DNA of 64,000 nt from Reichenbachiella faecimaris (GTDB taxonomy: Bacteria > Bacteroidota > Bacteroidia > Cytophagales > Cyclobacteriaceae): assembly GCF_900176375.1 (NCBI RefSeq), contig NZ_FWYF01000001.1, positions 1,436,449 to 1,500,448 on the forward strand. Direction: 5' to 3'. Under the pieces are notes generated by a model. That model saw only the letters and a program-made list of their open reading frames with translations. It had not been told where the DNA came from and searched no databases. Of this stretch, positions 26,549-34,807 are shown in pieces. The position numbers were made by a program, and so were the translations under genes. How positions within the stretch are numbered: the stretch's first letter is position 1; each line of letters opens with the position of its first letter.

Positions 26549-27652
26549 TTATTTTATCCTGATCCCATCCATATCCTTTATTCTTCCTGTGACTAGCCAG
26601 CCACCAAAACTTTCAGAAACGGCTAGCAATAAGGTGTTTTTACCCTTTTTCAAATCCAAATACACACCATCAAACAACCCAACTGTACCGAGATATCTAT
26701 AGTCTCTCGACCGCCAGAAGTTCGTCCCTCTGTAAATGGCTTTTCCATTAAGAATTGTCACCACACGATCACTATAGCCAAATTCAAAGAGTTTAATTTG
26801 ATCCTTGTCAGACTGAATGGTGATTTTAGCGAATACGGTTTCGCCAGGCTCTCCATTATACAAATCCTGGACTTTGGAAATATTGGCTGCTGTCCCTTCT
26901 TCTACTGTGACCGACCTCCCCCACTTCCTGGCCTCAATTACACTTTGTAGATTGGACGGGTCCTCAAGCAGTTTTTCTTCAAACATATCCGAAACTTCCC
27001 ATGAAGGAACCAAACCCTCCAGTGGTTCTCTTTTTATAGGATTAAAATCCTTGATTTCGGTTGCGCTAGGATCGATTTTAATGTCGGCAATATGCAAGCC
27101 AGTTACTCGACCACCTCTGAGAAGAATATCTCCTGCTTCTACTGGCATCGTGAGATCCCAGGACAGTTGAGGGGTCGTGGCGTAGTCCAAATAGACTTGT
27201 GCCTTCTTGCCATTGACTACCACTTTCACATGTGTCCAACCATTGTAGTTGAACGTATATGGAAAGGAATAACGCTTCCCAAACATCAACTGCCAAGGCG
27301 TTAGATTGTTGACTAAGGGTGCCGCTTGAGTGGCATCTTCCAATCCCGATAAGTGCAATCGCATAAAGAATTGTTCGCCATTTTTCTCCTCTGCCAATCT
27401 GAAATAAACACCTGGGTAACATCGCTCTTCTTTTAGAAAGATATCATACTCTATCGTGCCATTCAGAAATTTAGTATCCTTCAAAGCCATGGCACCTATC
27501 AGGTATACTGCTTTTTTGCCTTTAAACTCTTCTATCACATATCCACGTCCCTGAAAATCCCACGTACTGGTATCGATCGGGAGAATCTCCTGAGCGTTCG
27601 ATTGAGTAAATAGTGCGTTAATAATGAGTAGTACTAAGATTGCCTTTTTCAT
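26549..27652 (-). CDS. Secreted LamG/concanavalin-like domain protein
   Basis: A 367-residue protein with a signal peptide (AILVLLIINALFTQSNA). Residues about 25-200 resemble a LamG/DUF1080-like carbohydrate-associated fold: NGTIEYDIFLKEERCYPGVYFR, NGWTHVKVVVNGKKAQVYLD. The C-terminal half is a beta-rich carbohydrate-binding-like region (GKNTLLLAVSESFGGWLVTG). No catalytic residues are recognised. It is encoded immediately before DUF2911 with no gap. A role in glycan binding or sensing is plausible but inferred from fold resemblance only. Confidence 0.75.
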   Translation of the reverse strand: MKKAILVLLIINALFTQSNAQEILPIDTSTWDFQGRGYVIEEFKGKKAVYLIGAMALKDTKFLNGTIEYDIFLKEERCYPGVYFRLAEEKNGEQFFMRLHLSGLEDATQAAPLVNNLTPWQLMFGKRYSFPYTFNYNGWTHVKVVVNGKKAQVYLDYATTPQLSWDLTMPVEAGDILLRGGRVTGLHIADIKIDPSATEIKDFNPIKREPLEGLVPSWEVSDMFEEKLLEDPSNLQSVIEARKWGRSVTVEEGTAANISKVQDLYNGEPGETVFAKITIQSDKDQIKLFEFGYSDRVVTILNGKAIYRGTNFWRSRDYRYLGTVGLFDGVYLDLKKGKNTLLLAVSESFGGWLVTGRIKDMDGIRIK

Positions 27653-27764
27653 TGCTTTTTATTTTGGTTACTACAAATTAGAACCATTGATAAAAAGCTG
27701 GTTAGCCAACCTTGTTCAAGTTGATACAATCCTGTTCAACTGCTGAAATGCACTTCGCAAAAAG

Positions 27765-28106
27765 TTATTCTGCTGTATTTCCTTTGCGCAATTGAATACC
27801 AAATGCCGCCAGTGACATTAGCGCAGCTACAAGCCATGCGTACTGAATGTATTGCTTTCCTGCTATGGTATAATCCCAGGCTATAGATCCCGCCACAATC
27901 ACATTCATGAGTAGAATCAAGAGATTGACTATGTGTCTTCTGTGACTTTTTCTAGTCCCTACCAGTATGGCCATGTTGCAAGCTCCTGCCACTATCTGAA
28001 TAGCTCCAAACAGCACCTTACCATCCCCCAACAATCCAATACCTCCAAGAAAAAATAAGATGCCATTGACAACAAATACGACAGTCGAAAGTTTGTGCTT
28101 ATTCAT
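27765..28106 (-). CDS. Small four-helix membrane protein, hypothetical
   Basis: A 113-residue protein with four hydrophobic segments and a short basic loop (GTRKSHRRH) on the presumed cytosolic side. Nothing identifies the family. It is separated by 67 bp, containing a nested inverted repeat, from the DoxX gene upstream and could be transcribed with the ArsR-SRPBCC-DoxX group if the hairpin is read through. Confidence 0.65.
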   Translation of the reverse strand: MNKHKLSTVVFVVNGILFFLGGIGLLGDGKVLFGAIQIVAGACNMAILVGTRKSHRRHIVNLLILLMNVIVAGSIAWDYTIAGKQYIQYAWLVAALMSLAAFGIQLRKGNTAE

Positions 28107-28107
28107 A

Positions 28108-28161
28108 GACTAAATGGGTTGAAATAGTAAGGTGCTCAAAACGAGCACCCGTAATTTAGTC
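28108..28161. promoter_or_regulatory. Nested inverted repeat between DoxX and small membrane protein genes
   Basis: Outer arms GACTAAAT (28108-28115) and ATTTAGTC (28154-28161) enclose inner arms GGTGCTC (28131-28137) and GAGCACC (28143-28149). No clear T run follows, so it may be a processing or attenuation hairpin or a regulator site rather than a plain terminator. Confidence 0.6.
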
Positions 28162-28172
28162 ATAAAACAAAT

Positions 28173-28550
28173 TTATTTGCTTTCTAACAAGCCCTTATAA
28201 TGCGACCAATTGCGATAAGCTAAAAATAGGTTAGCCAAAAAAACAAATAAAGCTACTGGCAATCCTTCAGGTGCAAGAAATGTATGAACACCTAAAATAT
28301 TGACCGTAATCGGAAAAATAACGACTGTAGCCAAGGGTACAAAACGACCAGTAAGAAACGCCAGTCCACAGATCAACTCCAAAAATTTCACTGTAGGCAT
28401 CAAATACCCAGCAGCATTTAGTCCTTCATTAAAGGTCTTCATGTTGCCAGCCAATTCTGGCTCAGGAACCAAATTGAGGAAATAAGAACCTGAGGCAAAT
28501 ACAAACAGAAGCCCCAGTAATACGCGGATGATAATAGTTGCGATTTTCAT
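28173..28550 (-). CDS. DoxX-like family membrane protein
   Basis: A 125-residue protein with four hydrophobic segments, beginning IIIRVLLGLLFVFAS and then KFLELICGLAFLTGRFVPLATVV, the pattern of DoxX/DoxX-like proteins. Some members have been linked to respiratory or oxidative-stress functions; most are unassigned. It is the last strongly linked gene of the first ArsR module, 29 bp after the SRPBCC gene at 28580-29065. Confidence 0.8.
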   Translation of the reverse strand: MKIATIIIRVLLGLLFVFASGSYFLNLVPEPELAGNMKTFNEGLNAAGYLMPTVKFLELICGLAFLTGRFVPLATVVIFPITVNILGVHTFLAPEGLPVALFVFLANLFLAYRNWSHYKGLLESK

Positions 28551-28579
28551 ATAAATAATGTTTACTAGTTGATTACGAT

Positions 28580-29065
28580 TTATTTGACAGGCATGGATTC
28601 CAAAACTTTCGCCAAACGACTTAAGGTTTGTTTTCCTCCTTCTATTGCTCCGAACTGGTCTACTACACGATTCAACTCTTGCTCAGAATCAAACTTGAAT
28701 TTCATTGTCAAGTCGGTTTGTTCACCAATTGGTTCAAACGTGACAGTAACAACAAAAGATATAGGATCCACCTCAGCGTCATCTGTATTATGATAACAAA
28801 GGCGTTCTGGCTTCAAAACCTCTTCATATTTCATTTTGTTTGGAAAGTCAGTACCATCTGGTCCATGCATCATAAATCTCCAAATCCCTCCCGTTTTGAT
28901 CTCACATTCATGAATAGATAATGTAAAACCATCAGGCCCCCACCATTGTGCTAAATAATCAGGATTCGTCCAGGCCTCCCACACTAGCTCTCTTGGCGCA
29001 TCAAAGCGTCTGGTAAGTGTGAGTTCGCTGCCATTTCTTTCTACAGAAGTTTTGTGTTTGTTCAT
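28580..29065 (-). CDS. SRPBCC (AHSA1-type) protein
   Basis: A 161-residue Hsp90-activator-like (AHSA1) domain protein: LTRRFDAPRELVWEAWTNPD, LAQWWGPDGFT, GGIWRFMMHGPDGTDFPN and a C-terminal ...GGKQTLSRLAKVLE. These soluble proteins have a deep hydrophobic cavity and may bind lipophilic ligands. It is one of two SRPBCC genes in tandem behind ArsR, spaced 4 bp from the other. Confidence 0.9.
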   Translation of the reverse strand: MNKHKTSVERNGSELTLTRRFDAPRELVWEAWTNPDYLAQWWGPDGFTLSIHECEIKTGGIWRFMMHGPDGTDFPNKMKYEEVLKPERLCYHNTDDAEVDPISFVVTVTFEPIGEQTDLTMKFKFDSEQELNRVVDQFGAIEGGKQTLSRLAKVLESMPVK

Positions 29066-29069
29066 CCTC

Positions 29070-29570
29070 TCAACTATTTAATTTCTGCAACAATTCGTCT
29101 AGATTTCCAACAGCTGCAGTAAACCCTTCCTTAAAGCCCATTTCTATAATTTTTTCAATCTCCTCTACTTTAGTAAAAGAAATCTGAACCTGCACCAGTG
29201 TTTCATTGCTCTGATCAATAAATGTATTCTTCCAAAGCATCCGCGGATGGTCTTCGTTTACCTTTCCGTCTTCATCACAAAACGCATCTTTGGCCGTATA
29301 AAAGTCTTCCTCGCTTATGGATATGTAGTCGGCTCTACACCAGTGTTTGTCGCCTTCTGGACTTTCCATATAATATAGCCAATGGCCACCCTCGCTAAAA
29401 TTCATCTCTTTCGTTTTGGCCTGATAAGGTCTTGGTGCCCACCACTGATCGAGCAGTTCAGCTTCTGTCCATGTTCTCCATACCAGATCTACTGGTGCAC
29501 TAAACTTTCGAGAGACATGGAGTTTTTTGTTTTCTAAGTCCTTAGAAATTTCTGTTTGGTGTAAGTTCAT
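29070..29570 (-). CDS. SRPBCC (AHSA1-type) protein
   Basis: A 166-residue AHSA1-domain protein: VSRKFSAPVDLVWRTWTEAEL, LDQWWAPRPYQAKTKEMNF and GGHWLYYMESPEGDKHWCRADY. It is a paralogue of the next gene but clearly diverged. It starts 1 nt after the ArsR stop (29572) and is followed 4 bp later by the second SRPBCC gene, so the three genes are a tight operon. Confidence 0.9.
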   Translation of the reverse strand: MNLHQTEISKDLENKKLHVSRKFSAPVDLVWRTWTEAELLDQWWAPRPYQAKTKEMNFSEGGHWLYYMESPEGDKHWCRADYISISEEDFYTAKDAFCDEDGKVNEDHPRMLWKNTFIDQSNETLVQVQISFTKVEEIEKIIEMGFKEGFTAAVGNLDELLQKLNS

Positions 29571-29571
29571 T

Positions 29572-29892
29572 TTAGTTGCTTTTACTTTTTATTTCTTCTA
29601 ATAAGTTGTCCAATTTGTCGAATCGACTTTCCCAGATTTGTCTAAAAGGCTCCAACCAATCATCTAATTCCTTGAGTTTTCTGGGTTGTACTTCACAGTA
29701 GCGCTCACGCCCTTCCTGGTTGACTATCACAATTCCGCACTCCTTCAGCACCTTGATGTGCTGCGAAATAGCAGGCCTGCTCATTTCAAATTTTTCGGCA
29801 ATCGAATTTAGATTGAGTGATTGGTGTGCTATTAAACTGATTATGTCCCTTCTCGTAGGATCGGCTATCGCCTGAAATACATCTCGCCTCAT
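29572..29892 (-). CDS. ArsR-family transcriptional regulator, module 1
   Basis: A 106-residue winged-helix repressor. It carries the DPTRRDIISLIAHQSLNLNSIAEKF start and helix-turn-helix AEKFEMSRPAISQHIKVLKE at about 33-52. It has no CxC metal motif, so it is not a classical arsenic or metal sensor. Members linked to SRPBCC genes are often called ArsR-like HTH regulators of cell lipids or hydrophobic compounds. Two 16-bp palindromes (29907-29950) lie 15-58 bp upstream and are its likely operators, giving autoregulation. Confidence 0.9.
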   Translation of the reverse strand: MRRDVFQAIADPTRRDIISLIAHQSLNLNSIAEKFEMSRPAISQHIKVLKECGIVIVNQEGRERYCEVQPRKLKELDDWLEPFRQIWESRFDKLDNLLEEIKSKSN

Positions 29893-29906
29893 TTCACAAT
29901 ATTTAT

Positions 29907-29950
29907 GTAAGTAATTACTTACACAATAATATACGTAAGCATTTACTTAC
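29907..29950. promoter_or_regulatory. Tandem palindromic operator of ArsR module 1
   Basis: Two 16-bp palindromes: GTAAGTAATTACTTAC (29907-29922, perfect) and GTAAGCATTTACTTAC (29935-29950, one changed arm position). Their starts are 28 bp apart. Position just before the regulator start supports autoregulation. Confidence 0.8.
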
Positions 29951-30020
29951 ACAAAAATTTTGAAGATTTTTTTAATAAGTGGCTACTATAGACGGTAAGA
30001 GCTAAGTATTAAGTATTCTG

Positions 30021-30413
30021 CTATACGCTTGTTTTCCACTCCTTCCTAATCAAAAAAGCCAATATCATGAGCTCTAAGATGAAATAAGCTTTACCCCAAA
30101 AGAGTAATTGATTATAAAAATAAAAGAGCAGCAGGACGGTACCACAACCGTATATGGAATTGGCTGTCGCAATGACCTTCAAAAGCAAACGCCAATTGCG
30201 CGGCAAGAGGTGGTAACAAACAAAAGAGTAAACAGAAAACACACAGGCCGCATAGGATAAATAATATAGTATATGAATGGGCATGCCTATCAAGTGTTGG
30301 AAACTTGTCAGCACCAAACCCAAAGAGATGGCGGAAACCAGTGCTCCTATGCCATCAATAAAAAAAATGTTTCTTGGATTAGGGCTAGGCAACATGACTT
30401 TGGAATCTTCCAA
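30021..30413 (-). CDS. Small membrane protein, hypothetical
   Basis: A 130-residue protein with four hydrophobic segments (about 17-37, 46-66, 75-95, 100-120). It begins MEDSKVMLPSPNPRNIFFIDGIGAL. Nothing in it points to a named family. It lies between the TonB receptor gene (30453-32822) and the ArsR module on the same strand and may be cotranscribed with the receptor, 39 bp apart. Confidence 0.65.
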   Translation of the reverse strand: MEDSKVMLPSPNPRNIFFIDGIGALVSAISLGLVLTSFQHLIGMPIHILYYLSYAACVFSVYSFVCYHLLPRNWRLLLKVIATANSIYGCGTVLLLFYFYNQLLFWGKAYFILELMILAFLIRKEWKTSV

Positions 30414-30452
30414 TCAGGATGTAGTCAAATATACACCACTATCCATAATATC

Positions 30453-32822
30453 CTAACGCCGCCTTCCCGAATAGGTCATGGCTTCTCCCTTGCCAAAACC
30501 ATAACTAAATCCTAAGGTAACGAATCGGCCACGGAGTGATCTGGTGTAAAGATTGTAATCGGGCTGTGATACAATGGTCTCTTCTATTCTGGAGGCAAAC
30601 ACATCTCTCACACTCATATTAATTACCCCCTTGCCGTCCAATATCTTTTTTCGTGCACCCATATCCAAGAATGCCCTGTCTGAGACATGACCTTGCACGG
30701 TTTCGTAGGCTGATCGATAGCGGCCTGTAAATTCCAAATCAAAATCTCTGGGCAATTTCAGTTTTGTGGTCAGCTTAGATGACCATTGGTCTGCACTGAA
30801 ATCGAAAACTGTGGTTTCTAGTTCTCCATTTCTCACGAAGTAGTTGTAATTGAAGTCTGCGTTGAACGTCAGCCATTTCAGTGGTTCATACTGCGCATTT
30901 ACTTCCAATCCTGTGGCATTATTGGTACCGATATTTTCCGGTCTAGTTGTATTCACATTGTTTTCAAAAAAGGAAATGCGTTCGATCACACTGGTTGTAT
31001 ATCTATGATAGAGTGATGAACTGAGTGACAATGTGTTTTTATTATAAACGGCTCCTAATTCAAAGGAATCTGTAAATTCAGGAAGTAGATCGGGATTACC
31101 CTGTCTGATATTGAAATTGTTTCTAATGTTGAAAAATGGATTCAAGTCCCAAAGTCTTGGACGGTAGATTCGTCTTGAATAGCCCGCTTGCAGTGAAATG
31201 TTTTCCTTTACTTTATAAGAGGTATGAACGGTAGGGAATAAATTTGTATAATTCTGATGGTTCTTCTCTCCTGTATTAGCCAATAGGGTATTCAGTTCGG
31301 TATTTTCTACACGAAGACCTAGTTTCAGCCCCCAATTTTTCTTTTCATAGGCCACTGTACCATACACACCCAATACGTCCTGATTGTATTCGAAATCATT
31401 GGTTTGAGTAGAATCTATAACATAAACTCCGTTTTCTAAATTTCGAACCGCATAGTCATTGCCCACGTTGTTGAGCAAATATTGGCCTCCTGTCTCCAAG
31501 GTAAACCCCTCTGAAAAAGGTTTCGTGTAGTCCAATTTGAACGTGTATTTTCCTTCATCAAAGGTAGTTTCAGTTTTTTGCTGAGCGTTTTGATTTTCCG
31601 TCCCAGCTACGGTTTCATCCAAAAAGTCGGAAGATTGGGATTTGCCAAAAAAACTACCTGTAGCTGACACCAGCAGTTCATGGTCTTTATGGTTTTCAAA
31701 ATCACGCTTATATTGCAAATCAAATTGATATTTTGGATTGGTGGCCTCTGTCACTTCAGTTCTGCTCCATTGTGATACTACATTTTCTGCGCCATCTGCC
31801 ATAGAAAAATCAGTATGTGAAGGCTGATCCTCCATTTCCAAAGCATAATTACCTGACAAGGTGATGACATTGCGATCATTGATGTGATAATCTGTCCCTA
31901 AGATTACGTTATAAAATTTCTCATTTCTAAACTCTTCTCCCTCTGAATAAATGATTGTATCGGTCAACAAGTCTTGATTGTAAGCTTGCTTATCCCTTGG
32001 CAACTCGCGATAGCCCACGCCAAATTGCGAAAAAAGGTTGAACTTTTCAGTCCTGTGGTTCAAACTAAATCCAATGCTGTGATTGTGAGGCACGCCAGTA
32101 TTGATGGAAATGGAACCATTCGTCCCTTTCTTCTCTTCTTTTTTCAAAACAATATTGATGATACCTGATGTACCTTCTGCTTCATATTTTGCAGAAGGGT
32201 TGGTGATGACCTCCACACTTTCGATCATATCGGCCGTGATGGAACCTAGTGCATTGCCATCATTGCTGGCTGTGAGAATAGATGGCTTTCCGTCTATGAG
32301 TATTTGTACACCTGTGCTTCCACGCAGACTAATTTGCCCTTCAATATTTACATTGACAGAAGGGACATTGGTAAGTACATCCAGCGCACTGGCTCCTGCA
32401 GCACTGAGGTCAGACCCTACGTTAAATACTCTTTTATCAATTCTAAACTCAGTCTGAGACTTCTCGCCCTCAACCACAATCTCTTCCAGCTGCTTGCTAT
32501 CACTTTTAATAGAAATAGTGCCCAAGTCCACTCTATTGTTTACTACTTGAAAATCACTGATGATTTTCTTTTCAAATCCTATAAAACTAATCTCTATCTC
32601 AAATGCTGTTTCTGAGGTACTGATTGCAAAAGCGCCTTCTAGTGAAGTGGTCGCTCCTGTGATTGGTTTTTTGGTTCTCAAATCAATCACGGCCACTGTG
32701 GCAAACTCGACAGGCTTATTGCTCTCGCTCTCTACCACCTTTCCAACAATTTGGGTTCTGGTTTGCGCTCGAAGCGCCAAGGAGCTTAAAATAAGTATAG
32801 CTACGACTGTTGATCGAATCAT
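30453..32822 (-). CDS. TonB-dependent outer-membrane receptor-like protein
   Basis: A 789-residue protein with a signal peptide (STVVAILILSSLALRAQ). It has a CarboxypepD_reg-like domain at about 22-105 (TRTQIVGKVVESESNKPVEF), a plug at about 115-225 (SDLSAAGASALDVLTNVPSV, LRGSTGVQILIDGKPS) and an outer-membrane beta-barrel of the OMP_b-brl_3 type. The barrel ends with a C-terminal aromatic strand (GRFVTLGFSYGFGKGE). The ligand is unknown and no SusD partner is adjacent. It is single-gene or paired with the small membrane protein. Confidence 0.9.
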   Translation of the reverse strand: MIRSTVVAILILSSLALRAQTRTQIVGKVVESESNKPVEFATVAVIDLRTKKPITGATTSLEGAFAISTSETAFEIEISFIGFEKKIISDFQVVNNRVDLGTISIKSDSKQLEEIVVEGEKSQTEFRIDKRVFNVGSDLSAAGASALDVLTNVPSVNVNIEGQISLRGSTGVQILIDGKPSILTASNDGNALGSITADMIESVEVITNPSAKYEAEGTSGIINIVLKKEEKKGTNGSISINTGVPHNHSIGFSLNHRTEKFNLFSQFGVGYRELPRDKQAYNQDLLTDTIIYSEGEEFRNEKFYNVILGTDYHINDRNVITLSGNYALEMEDQPSHTDFSMADGAENVVSQWSRTEVTEATNPKYQFDLQYKRDFENHKDHELLVSATGSFFGKSQSSDFLDETVAGTENQNAQQKTETTFDEGKYTFKLDYTKPFSEGFTLETGGQYLLNNVGNDYAVRNLENGVYVIDSTQTNDFEYNQDVLGVYGTVAYEKKNWGLKLGLRVENTELNTLLANTGEKNHQNYTNLFPTVHTSYKVKENISLQAGYSRRIYRPRLWDLNPFFNIRNNFNIRQGNPDLLPEFTDSFELGAVYNKNTLSLSSSLYHRYTTSVIERISFFENNVNTTRPENIGTNNATGLEVNAQYEPLKWLTFNADFNYNYFVRNGELETTVFDFSADQWSSKLTTKLKLPRDFDLEFTGRYRSAYETVQGHVSDRAFLDMGARKKILDGKGVINMSVRDVFASRIEETIVSQPDYNLYTRSLRGRFVTLGFSYGFGKGEAMTYSGRRR

Positions 32823-32955
32823 TGGAATTCCTGAGTTTTAATTAACCATGCAAAACAGCACTAATTTCAGTGAATAGTCTAATGAAATCTTTGAACGACC
32901 AGAGTTATGGGGTCAACGGCAAGTCTCTGTAATAAATAAAGGTTTTGCAACCAAT

Positions 32956-33552
32956 TTATCTATCCTGAATCCCTTTGCCATCAAGAATCAGAGGTATGCA
33001 TTTCTCAATTCTTGATACTCGCGTTTTGGATTGTTTGGCTTGAGAAAAATGCAACAGGTATCCTCTTTGCCGGCCTGGTGTCAGAGTCTCAAATGCAGCT
33101 CTAAGGTTTGGATTTTCATCAAGAGTCATTTGAAACTCTTCAGGCATATTAAAATCTGCCGTCTTCTTCATTTTCACCTCCAAACCCAACCGTTCTACTT
33201 CAACGGCTTCGTAAACATAGGCCTTTATGGCTGCTTCCCTTTTCTTTATTTCTTCTAAACTTGTAAATCGAATCTGGCGGGCAGATTGTACATTTTCTGT
33301 CTGCTGGATCAATATATTTTCTGTGTCTTTGAGTAACGCTCCTTTATGGAAGAGTAAAGCGCAGTAATCTTTGAATCCATGAATGAGCACCACGTTGCTT
33401 CGCTGAAAAGTATAACACGGGCACCCCCACTTCAGCTCTTCTATGAGTTGGCAGTCAAGCACAATCTCTCTTAGCTTTTCGTAAGATGCCTGCCATTTGG
33501 ATGTTTTATTAAAAAAGAAATCAACTTTTGGATTCATCATAGGTCTAATCAA
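32956..33552 (-). CDS. YdeI/DUF1801-type protein
   Basis: A 198-residue protein with a DUF1801-like N-terminal part (YEKLREIVLDCQLIEELKWGCPCYTFQRSNVVLIHGFKDYCAL, about 20-70) and a C-terminal bacteriocin-protection (OmdA/YdeI)-like helical region (NPNLRAAFETLTPGRQRGYLLHFSQAKQSKTR). No catalytic function is known. The 4-bp overlap with the DoxX-like gene shows it is the last gene of the second ArsR module. Confidence 0.85.
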   Translation of the reverse strand: MIRPMMNPKVDFFFNKTSKWQASYEKLREIVLDCQLIEELKWGCPCYTFQRSNVVLIHGFKDYCALLFHKGALLKDTENILIQQTENVQSARQIRFTSLEEIKKREAAIKAYVYEAVEVERLGLEVKMKKTADFNMPEEFQMTLDENPNLRAAFETLTPGRQRGYLLHFSQAKQSKTRVSRIEKCIPLILDGKGIQDR

Positions 33553-33935
33553 TTGGTCAAAGCAAGTTTTCTATCTGCTGGCCTAAAATACCAAGATGTG
33601 ATGGTCAAAACAATGAGCAGCACAGGCCCAAAAAAATCCATGACTGGATCTCCTGCCACGAAATGGGAAAAAATCGCTCCCGACATGACGAAGAAAAAAC
33701 CAGCATAAGCCCATTCTTTGACTAATGGAAATTTTGGAATAAGCACTGCCACCACACCGAGTAGTTTCCAAATACCCAATAACGTGAGTAAATATGACGG
33801 ATAGCCCAACAGCAACATCCGATCTACTTCTTCCTCCATTTTTATGAGTTGGACTATGCCTGTAGATACCATACCAAGCGACAGCCACAACGTGGCCACC
33901 CAATAGATAATTTTATTTCTCTTTGTAAAAGTCAT
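33549..33935 (-). CDS. DoxX-like membrane protein, module 2
   Basis: A 128-residue protein with four hydrophobic segments, including LLTLLGIWKLLGVVAVLIPKFPLVKEWAYAG, the DoxX_3-like pattern. It is parallel in position to the DoxX-like gene of the first module, although the sequences are diverged. It overlaps the SRPBCC gene by 4 bp upstream and the YdeI gene by 4 bp downstream, so all three are translated in a coupled operon. Confidence 0.8.
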   Translation of the reverse strand: MTFTKRNKIIYWVATLWLSLGMVSTGIVQLIKMEEEVDRMLLLGYPSYLLTLLGIWKLLGVVAVLIPKFPLVKEWAYAGFFFVMSGAIFSHFVAGDPVMDFFGPVLLIVLTITSWYFRPADRKLALTN

Positions 33936-34396
33936 ATCAGTTTAGTTAAAATTTGTTCAAGTCTATTATGCGCCAGACTGATCCCTTGAGCAAATGGCAA
34001 TTCCAGCATGCGATCCCTGTCTTCTATAGACTTATAAATAATATGCATACTGAGTTGGCTAGTCTGATCAGTCAGCTTTTTAAATGTTAAAAACTCCAGC
34101 TGAACGGGAAATGGCGTGTTTTCCATTTCGAATGTCCGCGTAATCTTCTGATTGGGCTCAAACTCGTGAATGGTTCCATTGAAGCCATGCACGTGCCCTT
34201 TGGGGTCAGTGGTTTCGAATCGCCAACTGCCATGTTTTTTGTTTTCTAACTTCAGCACCTTAGTGCCCATCCACTGCTCCACAAGGTCTGGTTCTACATA
34301 GGCCTTGAACAGTAATTCTAATGGTAATTCAAATACCCTGCTGATCAAAATCTCTTGCTTACCTTCTGTGGCTTCCAGTTTTGTTTTAAGTTCCAT
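33932..34396 (-). CDS. SRPBCC (AHSA1-type) protein, module 2
   Basis: A 154-residue AHSA1-domain protein: ISRVFELPLELLFKAYVEPDLVEQWMGTK, then GSWRFETTDPKGHVHGFNG and a conserved C-terminal SLAHNRLEQIL. It follows the ArsR gene after 3 bp and overlaps the DoxX-like gene by 4 bp. It probably binds a hydrophobic ligand; this is inferred from the family fold. Confidence 0.9.
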   Translation of the reverse strand: MELKTKLEATEGKQEILISRVFELPLELLFKAYVEPDLVEQWMGTKVLKLENKKHGSWRFETTDPKGHVHGFNGTIHEFEPNQKITRTFEMENTPFPVQLEFLTFKKLTDQTSQLSMHIIYKSIEDRDRMLELPFAQGISLAHNRLEQILTKLI

Positions 34397-34399
34397 GTG

Positions 34400-34723
34400 C
34401 TATTGATCTGATTGATAATTTTTCATAACAGCTTCTAGTTTATCGAATCTGTCGTCCCACATTTTGCGAAAAGGTTCAATAAAATCAGCGATTTCTTTAA
34501 GTTTTTTTGGATTGAGGTAGTACGTGATTTCCCTCCCATTTTGCTCCTGCTGGAGCAATTCACACTCACTGAGTATTTGTACATGTTTTGAAACTGTGGG
34601 GCGGGCCGTATCAAAATTGGACGCTATAGCTCCAGCAGTCATGGACTGTGAAGCCACCAACAACAGGATCGTCCTCCTCGTTGGGTCAGCAATGGCTTGA
34701 AATACATCTCTTCTTAAATTCAT
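34400..34723 (-). CDS. ArsR-family transcriptional regulator, module 2
   Basis: A 107-residue winged-helix protein: [48 protein letters not shown] with the recognition helix at about 40-55. It lacks metal-binding cysteines. The start is paralogous to the module 1 regulator ([11 protein letters not shown]), but the recognition helix differs (RPTVSKH versus RPAISQH), matching the different operator sequences. Two palindromes begin 3 bp upstream of the start codon. Confidence 0.9.
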   Translation of the reverse strand: MNLRRDVFQAIADPTRRTILLLVASQSMTAGAIASNFDTARPTVSKHVQILSECELLQQEQNGREITYYLNPKKLKEIADFIEPFRKMWDDRFDKLEAVMKNYQSDQ

Positions 34724-34726
34724 TAC

Positions 34727-34768
34727 GTAGTCATTTGACTACAAATATATATGTAGTCAAATGACTAC
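34727..34768. promoter_or_regulatory. Tandem palindromic operator of ArsR module 2
   Basis: Two perfect 16-bp palindromes, GTAGTCATTTGACTAC (34727-34742) and GTAGTCAAATGACTAC (34753-34768), 26 bp start to start. The arms GTAGTCA and TGACTAC differ from the GTAAG/CTTAC arms of module 1. Confidence 0.85.
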
Positions 34769-34807
34769 GCAAAAAAATGTGAGAATTTAAAAGTTGAGAG
34801 CTGACAA

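Noticed and set aside
29572-34723. Arsenic resistance operon
   Set aside because: Both ArsR proteins lack metal-binding cysteines and no arsenate reductase or ArsB/Acr3 pump is present; the neighbours are SRPBCC and DoxX-like genes.
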